The notes under the pieces: generated by a model
The model's database searches: none
What the model was told of the DNA's origin: nothing
The model's input: the letters and a program-made list of their open reading frames with translations, nothing else
Part shown: positions 23,298 through 33,995 of the stretch, one piece after another
Numbering within the stretch: the first letter of the stretch is position 1
Layout of the letters: each line of letters starts with the position of its first letter
Source: Selaginella tamariscina
Lineage: Eukaryota > Streptophyta > Lycopodiopsida > Selaginellales > Selaginellaceae
NCBI GenBank assembly: GCA_003024785.1
Contig: PUQB01000238.1
Location: 174,193-238,192, forward strand
Reading direction: 5' to 3'
DNA: 64,000 nt
Translations under genes and position numbers: made by a program

Positions 23298-23845
23298 GGT
23301 GCGTTTTTATGTTTACTTGAACACAGGTCAATAGTGTTTAGCTTCTCTTACATGCACCCATTATTTCTAAGATTTTTCCTTATGGAATAATTAATAAGGT
23401 TTTAACTTTACAAATGCCATCTTTAAAACTCGAAATATTTAAACTAAACTGCTGGGCTGTGGTCATAGACGCTATACTCCTGTCCAACGCCTCCTGTGTC
23501 CTGGTGTTCCTGAGTGTTCTGTACCGGTAACACCGAGGGAATTACCACTAATCTTAGCTTAATTACAAGATTACCACTAAGTTTTAACAAGGCTGTCACT
23601 AAACATACTTCCATTCGAAGTTTAATACTCCGAGTCTCCCACACGTCTTCACACAAACGAGTTCAAAAATCAATATATGCTGCAGTATATTCTTAATCAA
23701 GATTTAAATAGCATACACTGAAATCATACTGTAAACCCGCTGGCACGAGATGTCGGGGAATATAAAATAAAATAAAATTTAATATTAAATGCATTAAACC
23801 TCTTGGGTTTCTCTCTAATCTCCAGGGTTGGATCTGTGTGTTACA
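23298..23845. other. Intergenic between HCF164 and ENODL
   Basis: It contains the HCF164 3' UTR and the ENODL promoter. A 70-codon minus-strand frame (23444-23656) has no recognisable motif and is not called. An aaaataaaataaaat run lies near 23763. Confidence 0.5.
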
Positions 23846-24544
23846 ATGAGTGCGGTTGTTGTAGTATCGTTATTGGCTGTGCTCACAGTTGCAGGTGTAC
23901 AGGGTGCAAGATACACTGTGGGTGATTCGGATGGCTGGAAACCTGGTGTTAACTATACTCTGTGGGCTTCTAAACAGAAGTACTCCCCTGGGATTACTTG
24001 GGTATGTACCATTTTGTTCAGATCCGTGTGCTTTTAGCTGCATTCTAGTTTCTGGGTTGCCATTTCTCTATAAATCCGTATGTGTTGGGTTTTTCTGATA
24101 TGTTCATGTATGTGTGTGCGTGTGCGTGTGTGTACGTATAGTTTCAAGTGCTGATAATGGTGGGGTTTAGTGTTTAACTATCCAGAAGGGCAGGACACAG
24201 TGTATGAAGTGAAGCAGACAAGCTACGACAAATGTGATACGAGCAGCTACATAAACTACCACAACGATGGGAAGTCTGTCATTCGGATCACACGGCCGAT
24301 ATCACACTACTTCATCTCAGGGACAGCCGACCACTGTGCACGCGGACAGAAGCTCGTCGTTGATGTCATAAACCCCAACCCGCACGGTGGCCCTGCTCCT
24401 CAGTCCCTTCCCGAGGCACCTCCGCCTTCCTCTGGTGGCTCCTCCACAGCTGCCGGCAACTCCACGCACTCTGCTGCTCTCTCACGCCCGGGACCCATGT
24501 GTTTTGTTGTCATCTCTTCCTTGGCCATGTTTTTGGTTCTTTAA
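23846..24544 (+). CDS. Early nodulin-like phytocyanin (ENODL), probably GPI-anchored
   Basis: ENODLs are plasma-membrane or cell-surface arabinogalactan-type glycoproteins with a cupredoxin fold. Exon 1 (23846-24001) encodes a signal peptide (SAVVVVSLLAVLTVAGVQG) and the strand ARYTVGDSDGWKPGVNYTLW; exon 2 runs to 24544. The phytocyanin core ends HYFISGTADHCARGQKLVVDV. The usual copper-ligand Cys of FIC is Ser, so it should not bind type I copper, which defines the ENODL branch. A Pro/Ser/Thr/Ala-rich stretch (PAPQSLPEAPPPSSGG) and a hydrophobic C-terminus suit glycosylation and a GPI anchor. Around 24140-24170 the sequence reads through only if two single G losses are allowed, so the exon 2 start is uncertain. 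Confidence 0.88.
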
Positions 24545-24711
24545 GTGAGAATATATTTGACTTTCATGACCATATATGCTGTGCGTGCGTGCGTGCGTGC
24601 GTGCGTGTGCGCGCCTGTGTGTGTGTGTGAGTGTGAGAGAGGAGAGCTAAACGTGTATGTAGCGTCCAAGTGCCTGTGTGTGTGTGTGTGTGGGAGTGAG
24701 AGAGTGAGAAA

Positions 24712-24748
<37 letters not shown>

Positions 24749-24860
24749 CGTGCTCGCTCGTGTTTGTCAAGGAGTTTTTGAGTAGAGCTATGTATATGTG
24801 TGTGTGTCTTTTATAACCAGATTTTGTGTTTACGAGAATATGCACAGTATATACTCATAT
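24545..24860. repeat. GT/GA-rich low-complexity intergenic stretch
   Basis: It contains (cgtg)n, (gt)n and (ga)n runs, for example 24582-24606 and 24711-24749. Frames here are simple-repeat artefacts. Confidence 0.7.
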
Positions 24861-24871
24861 GTTCTTTCCGC

Positions 24872-24903
24872 TTAGGGTTTGTGAATTTTCCCGCTTAGGG
24901 TTT
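24872..24903 (+). promoter_or_regulatory. E2F site flanked by two telo-box motifs, NASP promoter/5' UTR
   Basis: ttagggttt (reverse of the plant telo-box AAACCCTAA) occurs at 24872-24880 and 24895-24903. TTTCCCGC, a consensus E2F site, sits at 24887-24894 just before the second. They are 39-70 bp upstream of the NASP start codon. Telo-box plus E2F is a known arrangement in S-phase genes, which fits a histone chaperone. Confidence 0.65.
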
Positions 24904-24941
24904 GTAGAGCTGGGGAAGGCGAGGCGCACGACGCTACGGCC

Positions 24942-27087
24942 ATGGAGATAGACGAAACTCAGATACGGCCAAATGATGCGGAGAATGCTGATGATGAAGC
25001 TCAGGCCGAGGTGAATGCCGATGGGGATCAGGTGAATGCCGCTGATGGAGATGCTGATGGACAGCAGGAAGAGGAAGTTGAAGAGACAGTTGAGAATGCA
25101 GTTAAGCTGTTTGATTCAGGCTGCCAGGCGCTCAAAGAATGCGATTTTGATAACGCCACAGCCGATCTCTGCAAAGCTCTGGAAATCAGGTACGTGGGTC
25201 GTATTTTTGGGTATTTATGTGCGTGTGCTGAACTCAAACATTGTATGTTATTTCTGTTTAACATAAAAACGCTCTCACTAATCAGAAGATAATTGTAGAT
25301 GTGTGCATATTATCATACATTTTAGTCAAATGAACGCGCGCGCGCGCAAGCGTTCATTTTAACTCAACTTTAATTTATACAATGTGAGGGTATTTTTGAT
25401 ATCTGATTGTAAAATATAAATATCTAAAATAATATGTTTATAAATTCCAATGTAAAAATATTAAAACAAGATTACGTTTGCTAATGAAAAGTCTATTTAT
25501 ATAAAAAGTGCATAAAAACCTAAAATAAAAATATTATTCAGCAATATGTATGCCTTATGAGCTTTCTGGTTAACATATGTAATTGTATTAAGACATTGAG
25601 TTGTATGTATTTTTTTTCACAGGGTGAAGCTTCACGGGGAACTTGCTCCAGAATGCGCACCGTGCTATTACAAGTACGGGTGTTCACTCCTTTACAAGGT
25701 TCAGGGGAGAGGGATATACTTCCTGAATCTGCGCAAACTAAGGAGAAAGGAATTGCCATTTCTGAGCCAGCAGAAACCGACGGTGAGAATAATATGTATA
25801 GTACTGTTTTCTCTATAGTTGCACTCTCTCGTTCAATTTATCGAGTGACAGCATAATCATTATGTAGGTCTCTATATGTAAGTAGTAATATATACTTTTT
25901 GATATGATAGAACGATCATAAATAGATTATACACGCTATATAGACATGACGCGTACATACATAAAACTAGGAAGTATATAAAACAGATGCTGCTGAAGAA
26001 GAGCAGAATGTTAAGGAAGATGGGGAGGAGGATATTCCGGAAGAAGAAGAATCCGACTTGGAGCTGGCCTGGAAAATGATGGAATTTGCACGGGTCGTTT
26101 ATGAGAAGCAGCACATGCACACCCTTGAAGAAGTTGACGTTATATGCGGGTTGGCCGATATAAGTCTCGAGAAAGGTAATTAATATAGTCCAACTTTAAG
26201 CAGTTGTGCGTGTGCGTGTGCGTGCACATGGGTGTGTATACATGTGTGTGTGCATGAACATCTTATTGAAAAGCACATTGTCTTGCTTCAGAGGATTTTC
26301 AAACATGTATGGAGGACTACAACAGAGCATTGGAGGTTCTTAAGGGATTGGTGGATAGTGACCACCGGCAGCTCGCAGAATTGTATCCTTATTAATATTA
26401 TTTATTTTAACTATTTTTGACATGTATTGACCTTAACCATTTGTTATAAAGATACTTCAGGATGGCAATTGCAAAGCAGCTTGCAGATGCACCTAAAGAA
26501 GCAAGGGAGTATTGTCTGAAGGCGATTACTGTTTGTGATAACCGTCTGGCGAGGTTGAATGGTGAGACTAATCCCAAAGAAGCAGAAATTAAAGAGTTGG
26601 AGTCTCTTCTAATCGATCTCAAAGAAAAGGTGAGTTAATTAATTACTAAACTTTCATATGGTGTAGATAGTGGTGTGTGTGTGTGTGTTAATAAATGTTA
26701 TGTTTTGCAGGCTGATGAGCTGCAGCAAATGGCAGCTGCTCGTCAGTACTGGAGGTACTAAAAGCGGAAGCAAGACATTGAAGCGGGCATTCCAGGCAGT
26801 GGCAAACGGGAGCAAAGCAGTAGCCACTGAAGCACCTTCAGAAGGCGGTGTGATAAACCTGGGTGTCGTAGGAAGGGGCATCAAGCGTGCTACTCCCACT
26901 CCCATTTCTGCTGATGATCATGGGAAGAAGTACGTGTTCTCTCTCTCGATCAGGAGAGAGTAAACATAGATGTTTATATATCTACTTACACTTTAAGTTG
27001 ATTGAGTAATAACTTTGTTTGTTGTACAGGCCGTGTTCGGAGCCGTCGTCAAGTGTAGCAGGCGAGCAGACTCCTAAGACGGACTGA
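24942..27087 (+). CDS. NASP: NASP-like histone chaperone (SHNi-TPR protein)
   Basis: NASP binds histone H3-H4 (and H1) and feeds nucleosome assembly. Exons are about 24942-25189, 25623-25782, 25987-26175, 26292-26382, 26452-26629, 26711-26929 and 27030-27087. After an acidic N-terminus come TPR motifs: AVKLFDSGCQALKECDFDNA then CYYKYGCSLLY, an acidic insertion within the second TPR (EEDIPEEEESDLELAW), LADISLEKEDFQTCMEDYN, and REYCLKAITVCDNRLARLN. The conserved C-terminal INLGVVGRGIKRATPTP includes a basic nuclear signal. Frame breaks of one base near 25703 (GGGG run) and about 26743 interrupt otherwise collinear family sequence. It converges on eIF3a. Confidence 0.87.
25328..25359. repeat. 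Hairpin with (CG)n loop in NASP intron 1
   Basis: aaatgaacgc (25328-25337) and gcgttcattt (25350-25359) form a perfect 10-bp inverted repeat around an alternating CG run, a possible Z-DNA or cruciform site inside an AT-rich intron. Confidence 0.6.
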
Positions 27088-27987
27088 GTACATTCTAACT
27101 GGTACCATATTAAATATGATCAGGTTTTGATGCTCTTTTCTATTGCTTAAGACTCCCCCCCGCCCCCCCTCTCTCTCTCTATATATATATATATTTATAT
27201 GTATGTATGTGTGGTATCTATGTCACAATCGTTTATATTACAATCAAATTGGATATGTTACCACAAGTTATCCGTTGCTGCATATTAATAAGATCAAATC
27301 GAACATTTATTATAATTATAGATGTATTATATTCAGTTGTAATTAAAGATAATGTACAGAAACATGAGTGTATTAAGCAAACTGTGGATATCTAATAACA
27401 TATATGTCAGATGATTAATTGCATGTAATAATAGTATTATTTATCTTATTAGCTACTTCGCTTCTTCGTATGTATATATCCACATTTGATCTGGTATATC
27501 ATCAACCTTATTATATGTAATAATTTATCATCTTTATAAACGCTGCATTCTCATTATATAAAAAATTGTCTTAAATAGTTTATAAACATACATAAGTTTA
27601 TTTTCAACTTAAATATGTAACTCAATTTATACTTGAATATGTATACCTAAGCTGGGTTAATGTTGAGAAAGAAAACTTTTTTCATATATGATTTCAAATA
27701 TAGTTGAATTTATATATTTAATAAAATAAACTTTAACACACATAAACACATTAATTAATTAAAAATACATAATTGACAAGTAATGCTAATTTATGAACAA
27801 TTACAAATACATAATTGGAAAACCAATTCAATAATTAATTTATTTTAATTAAATTTTGAATTAAGACTAACTTAATTTCAAATTTGATTATACTATATTA
27901 ATCAAATATAAAACTCAACAAAACACTTATTTCTCTTATAAATATATAAATATAGATAGTCCAATAAACAAAGCTCAAACTCTTATC
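27088..27987. other. AT-rich convergent intergenic region
   Basis: It lies between the NASP and eIF3a 3' ends. A pyrimidine run (cccccccgcccccc, near 27155) is followed by (ct)n and (ta)n; the rest is AT-rich without a gene. Confidence 0.6.
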
Positions 27988-30900
27988 TTAACCACGGTTC
28001 CTGAGTGACGGCGGCCGGTAACTTCCTGGCCTAGAAACCGGTGCCTGTGCTGGCTGCTCTGGCCTCTCATCCGGTGGAGGATATTCTCTCCTAGGTGGTG
28101 CCATATCCTTCCTAGGCTCGTCTCTATAGTCAGGTCCCCTTCGAGCCGAAAACGGTGGAGGACGGTTGTCATGTCCTCGATCTCCGAAGCCACCCCGATC
28201 TCGGTCCCCGAATCCAGTCGGCCGGACATCTCGTTCTCGGTCCATAATCCAGCCGGCCGGACATCTCGATCTCGGTCCCCGAATCCAGCCGGCCGAACAT
28301 CTCGTTCTCGGTCCCCGAATCCAGCCGGTCGCACATCTCGGTCCACATCCGTAGAACGTCGCAGAGGTGGAACATATCGGTTTGACGGCGGCGCGTATCT
28401 CTCCGTCGGTCTGTCCGAGGACGGTAGGTGACGGTCCGCTGGTGCGAAGCGCTCAGGACTACAAAAATTATTACGTCATAATGCATATATACATATGCAC
28501 GAGCACACAAGAATATATGTATACGTACTCTCTGCGAGAAGAGGGTGTAAAGTGGCTGGGTTTATTGATAAGTTCCTCTCTCTCCTTTCTAGCCCTCTCC
28601 TCGGCTTCAGCTTCCTTCTGTCTCTGCTTAGCAGCTATCTCATCCAACTTAGCTCTCCTCTCTGCTTCCTCAATTCTCTTGCGCTCTTCCTCTGTTACAT
28701 ATATGCAGATTAATTCCAAAAGCTAACTATGGATATATACTATGGACGCTAACAGTCCGGGTTATAACATTGCATATACCGGTATCGTTTAATGTAGTAT
28801 ATGTATAAACTACACACGTACACACATTACCTTGCTTCTTACGGGCTTCTTCTTCCTCTTTCAATTTCTGGATACGGGCTTCCTCCATGCGGCGGTAATA
28901 TTCCATCTTTCGCCGTCTTTCTCTCTCCTGCCGACGCAGAGATCTGCATAACATTTACATTGTTATGAATACATGTACTATTATGTGTTGTAGCACACAC
29001 CTCTCCTCCGCCAGTTTCTCCTCACGAATCCTCCTCTGGCTTTCAAACTCTTCCGTTCTCCGACCCACCACCTCCGCTTGGAACCGTTCCTAAATATACA
29101 TACACATGTAAATCAAAGAGTATACACGCCACCATAATATACCATTCGGAATCTTACGAATTATGCGAAGGCTAAAATAACAAATTAGATATATGTAATA
29201 TGGACGTAAAATACAATCATATATGGAGTTTGTATGCATTTGACACTCACCTTCTCAGCCAGCATTTTTAAGAGCCTCTCCTTCTCACAAAGATCTTCCG
29301 CATGTTGTTGTCTACTTAATTCAATCGTAGCCTGCATAAGTAAATAACGTTTATAATTAGATATCGTATAAAGTTAATCTCCCATATGTATAGTACCTCT
29401 CGTTGTTGCTCGTGATACACGCGATCGTCTTCAAGCTGTCTAAGATATGCAGCTTGAATGAGGGGCCTCTCCTCTTCACGTCTAGCTCTCTCTAAGTGAT
29501 CCACAGTCTTGGCTAGCTTTTGAAGCTTCCTTTCCATCTCTTCTCTCTCTCCCTTCTGCTCTTGTATAAAAGCTTGCATTACCTCCTCCTTCGACTTTGC
29601 CTCCTGTGTACACATGTAGTATTAATATAGGCATATATATTTACACATCTCGTGTGCATACATAAAGTCAATGGAAGTGGCTGTGCGTGTGAGATAATTA
29701 AAATAATGTAAACAATACAATGAAACACTATGGCGTTTGTCATGCAACGAAGTGAAACATATATGCGTGTTAAGTGTATCGAAATACAGACACAAACACA
29801 CGTATATAAAGATTTTATGAAGACACCAACGTACCACATGTATGCCTTTCTTGGCCTTGCCCTTATGCTTTTCTTCAAGGAGACGTTTGGCATCTTCGAT
29901 GTCCTTCTCCTCAATTTCGGATTTAAGTTTGTCCTCAACTCTTTTCCGTGCTTCTCGTTCTATTCGTTCCTTCTCTTGCTTTTCAATCTCCTTCAGAGCT
30001 TTCAGCCTTCTAGCCTCTTCTTCCCGCTCCTAAAATATGTACAAAAACAAGTTACACACATTTAAGAGCATAAACATGGGTGAATAGTTTCAGACATGCA
30101 TAGAAGGACCGATGATCTTATCTGAAATGAATAATTATGTATATACATATGTATGCTTTGGCCTTGTACCGAGAGACTCAGAATGTATACGATACACATG
30201 CCTATCATACGAATTTCTCTCTCTCTCTCACACACACACCTGTTCGAGAATCTGTTTCTCCTGATCTTCTTTACGTTTCTCAATAATCACTTTGCGAGCA
30301 AGGAGTCGTTTATGATCCCTCTCTACAATATTGAGGAGCTCCGAGAATGGTTGTTCTGTTCTCTTTCTCTCCCGTGGTGCTTGTATAAGACCTACTGCCT
30401 TGTTGAGCCTCTTTGCTAAAACCATCAAATGGTTCTTTATCTTGTCAGACTCCAAATCCTACAAGTAAATGTCAAAGTCATATAGATGTATGTTCTTGTC
30501 ATATATTTTATGTCATCTACATGGCAAAAAATATGTTCTGGTAATAAACTATATATATGCTGTATAAATATAGATAGAAAAAGGGCAAAGCACACAGCTA
30601 ATCGTTATTTTATACACATAGTACCTGGCTGCCAAAATGCACCACCCCTTTTCCGTGGTCGATCTTCATTTGCACAAAATTGTATTTCGCAGCATCAACA
30701 GCAAGTTTTTCAACCACTGAGAAATCGTAGAAAGGAATCATGTTACTCAAATTAGCGATTCGCATCGTCTGGTACACCTGCGACGCCTGTACCACGAAGT
30801 CATTATCGTATGGATGATACTCATGTAAATATACTGCATGTATATACATATCTTCAATATAAATATACAAATATATGTTACATATACATGTATCACATAA

Positions 30901-33171
30901 CCGTTTGCTTGTTTATAAGTATGTGTATATTTACCTGCTGAAAGACCCTTAACGTGGTGAGGTGTTCCAATGCAGGAATAAACTGCTCCAGGTTGACTTC
31001 GGGGACTGGGGATGCAGCCGAGAGCTTGTCACTAAGTTTAGACAGCTTTGCAAGCAGCGGTTGGGCCCTTGATGCGAGATCCAACGGATAAAAGTCATTC
31101 TCCAGAAGCGTGTACAGGTCCTTCACCTCTTGAGGTACATAGGTCAGAACCCCTTTCGACATCTGTATAACAGCGATAACATAATACAATATATAACGTA
31201 TAGTTATGTGAAAATATTATCTCTTGAATTATCAAGTTCTGTACATAAATATTGATATGTGAAAAAGGTATAATAACGCAATACAACACTTACCAATTCA
31301 GAAAGAAGAGCAGACCGAGAAAGCTGTGAAAAGAGTAACAGCAAAAAGGAATTAGTTTCATGAGATAGTTTCAGAGTAATTGCAATATTTACTATATATA
31401 TTTACATGACTATGTATATGAAATGGGGAGAGGTATTAACTAGACTGATCAATAGTGGAGCTCATGTATGAATGTGCTTCTTACCACTTCACGGTTGTCA
31501 CGTTTTGGGTCAATTGAAAACCCAAGAAGGTTAGCCATTCGGACATTCCTATCCTTCTCAATCTCGAGCTCAAAGTGATGAGCACCATGCTTCCGGTCGT
31601 ATGGAAGTACAGAGATGGTGGCCAGCAGTACGGAGGATGCCATGAGCTGAAGGTCCTTAGCAGTGAGGTTCTTGTTGTAGCTCTTCTGAAGGTTGTAGAG
31701 CTTGTACCAAGCGTATCCATGATAGAGATGGCTCTCAGATACCCAGAATATCTTTATCAGTTTGGAATAGTACGTAGCCATCATCTGTGGCTTCGGGATC
31801 TTCTTCACCATTGACATAAGCCCATGTATATCCTCTATTGTTCGGAATGCTTCCTGGCATCACAGTGCACATAAAGTTAATATGCATGCATAGGTAAACA
31901 TCATGTAAATATTTGGACGTATATAGACACGTACAGATGCATGCACTGCTCTACTCAACAGAAGTAGATGCGCAGAAAACAACTAAACATATACATACTA
32001 TTTAAAAATACAAGTAGCATATGATGTTACCTGCCAAAGCTCGAGCTCTGTTGCAACCTTGAGCTGTTCGAGACGGGTATCCGTATAAAGCTGCAAGCTC
32101 TCAGGAAGAGTTAAGTCGGGCCTGTCCCTTTGATCTCTGTACTTGCTGAGATTGGCAAGATGGTTACGCAGGATTTCACACAGTCGACGGAACTCCGTTG
32201 AGCGTTTGTATTGCAAAACAGAACTGGAAAGCTTTATGCGCAGTCATCTGCATAAACCGCAATCTGTGTTATACATGTTTAAACACGTATATACATCTTT
32301 TAACTGTATGTGTATATGTGATATATATTTGAACATTGCACATACCGCATAGAGCGCTTCCAACTTAGAGTTGTTACGAAGAATTTCCAAGACTGTGCGA
32401 TAAGTTTCCCAGAGGAACTTGAACCATGGGGTAATGAGTTCTCTGTCTGATCGTTCCTTGCCTTTCTCGCCACTAACGTAGCTCAGCATCAAATCTTCTG
32501 GGGTCTTCTCCGCTTCGAGATCCTCGACATCAAATGTCACAACTGTGGCCTGTGCTTGTGCCTGAGCCTGTTCCGCTCGTTCGCTTGCTAGGTACATAAA
32601 GTGCTTGATCACCTATAATATATTCTCGTTTAACACTCCATATACACGTATACATATTCATAAGTGTGAGTTTGTTATGTTTTCCAGTATTACCTCCTCT
32701 AAGGAACTGACGTTAACTTGTTGACACGCAATACGGTATTGGATAAGGCCGTCTTTCGCAATCCTTCCTTTGCGCAAATCGACACAGAGTTCCACGTATT
32801 TCATCATGATCCTCTCCAGAGGTTTCTGCCATGATCTGTAGCGCTTGGAAGTGACCAAATCGTGGAGCTGTTGCAAGGCAGCCGATTTCTGCCCTACATT
32901 CATCAACTCTGCAAAACAAAAAGGAATCTCGTTACTCTCAGCTCAGAAAGCAGAAAACTACTGCCAATCTATCAAAAACCACAATCTTTTTTATTCGGAA
33001 TCACTATAATCTATCACACTAGTTTGCAGGATTTTAATCCCAGATCAGAGCTGAAAATCGACATTTAAAATACTCACAGAATCTATCAAAACGACACGGA
33101 CTAAGTGTAGCTCAGATAATCTTACCTTCTGCACGCTTGAGCGCGTTCTCCGGCTTGGCGAAGGTCGCCAT
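27988..33171 (-). CDS. eIF3a: Eukaryotic translation initiation factor 3 subunit A
   Basis: This is the core scaffold of the eIF3 complex, which binds the 40S subunit. The minus-strand start is [16 protein letters not shown] (ATG at 33171), split after codon 15. About a dozen or more exons follow. The N-terminal helical repeats include [20 protein letters not shown]; the PCI region is around 31000-30650 ([20 protein letters not shown], then [20 protein letters not shown]). A very long charged helix follows ([20 protein letters not shown] and REEEARKKQ segments, 30300-28550), the spectrin-like part. The C-terminus is a 12-residue repeat, [12 protein letters not shown], about four times (28197-28345), then an Arg/Pro-rich end. 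A missing base in one repeat near 28252 shifts frame. Estimated length is about 970 aa, in the plant range. Confidence 0.92.
28197..28345 (-). repeat. 36-bp coding tandem repeat at eIF3a C-terminus
   Basis: Four imperfect 36-bp units encode [16 protein letters not shown] peptides. Repeats of this kind (DRD/DRG-rich) occur at eIF3a C-termini in animals and plants and vary in number. Confidence 0.8.
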
Positions 33172-33595
33172 AGTGTCTGCTCTTGCGCCTCCGCCCTTAA
33201 AACCTAACCCTAGGGCAAACACATATGGACGGCTGACATTAAAGGCAAACGCATATTCGGAATATTCTAGTTTAGGTTAAGTTTATAATAACGCAGTTAA
33301 TTGAGTTACGTAAATTGGCAAATGAATATTTACATCCGCGTACTTGATACATTATGTCATAAATTGAATAACATATGTATAGTATTATGCCTACACATAC
33401 ACATTGCAATTTATGTATGTGTAGATATGCACAAACATATAGACACTATAAATATATAGAATAAATGATGGAATATTCTCCTCCTTTAGAAAACAGGCTT
33501 ACTATTACATCTCCGAAGCTCTCACAAGCGACTGGGGCACGTACTGGGGAGAGAGAGAGAGAGAGAGAGAATGAGTGTTTTTTTGTGTAAAGCAA
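33172..33595. promoter_or_regulatory. eIF3a promoter / upstream region
   Basis: About 420 bp separate the eIF3a start from the end of the upstream gene on the same strand. ccctagggttaggtttt (minus strand) lies close to the start, a telomere-like motif common near translation genes. A (ga)n run lies at 33550-33570. Confidence 0.45.
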
Positions 33596-33909
33596 CTAGT
33601 GCCTACAACTCACTCGTTTACACGCGAGTTCTTCATCAATGGTCCAAAGACCAGATTCCTTAAGCTGCTCTTCTAAACTGTCATTTACCTCTAAATGCTC
33701 CAAAAGAATGATTCCCGAATCTTCCCCGTTGGTCACTGTCCAGTTTTTGCTAAACCTCGCGTTAAACCTCCCTATATCAGAGCCCATCTCTGTAGTAACC
33801 CTCCAGATTAACCTCCCAAACGCTTTCCAACTGCAAACTTCCCCGTGTTATAATTAATTACACACAAGCACAATCATATGTGCAACATAGTACTGTCTTG
33901 GGCAAAAGG

Positions 33910-33995
<86 letters not shown>

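Noticed and set aside
23444..23656. 70-codon minus-strand frame between HCF164 and ENODL
   Set aside because: No recognised motif, no supporting splice partners and no homologous neighbour exon that I could see.
24545..24845. Frames on both strands with CVCVC or HTHTH repeats
   Set aside because: Translations of (gt)n/(ga)n simple repeats.
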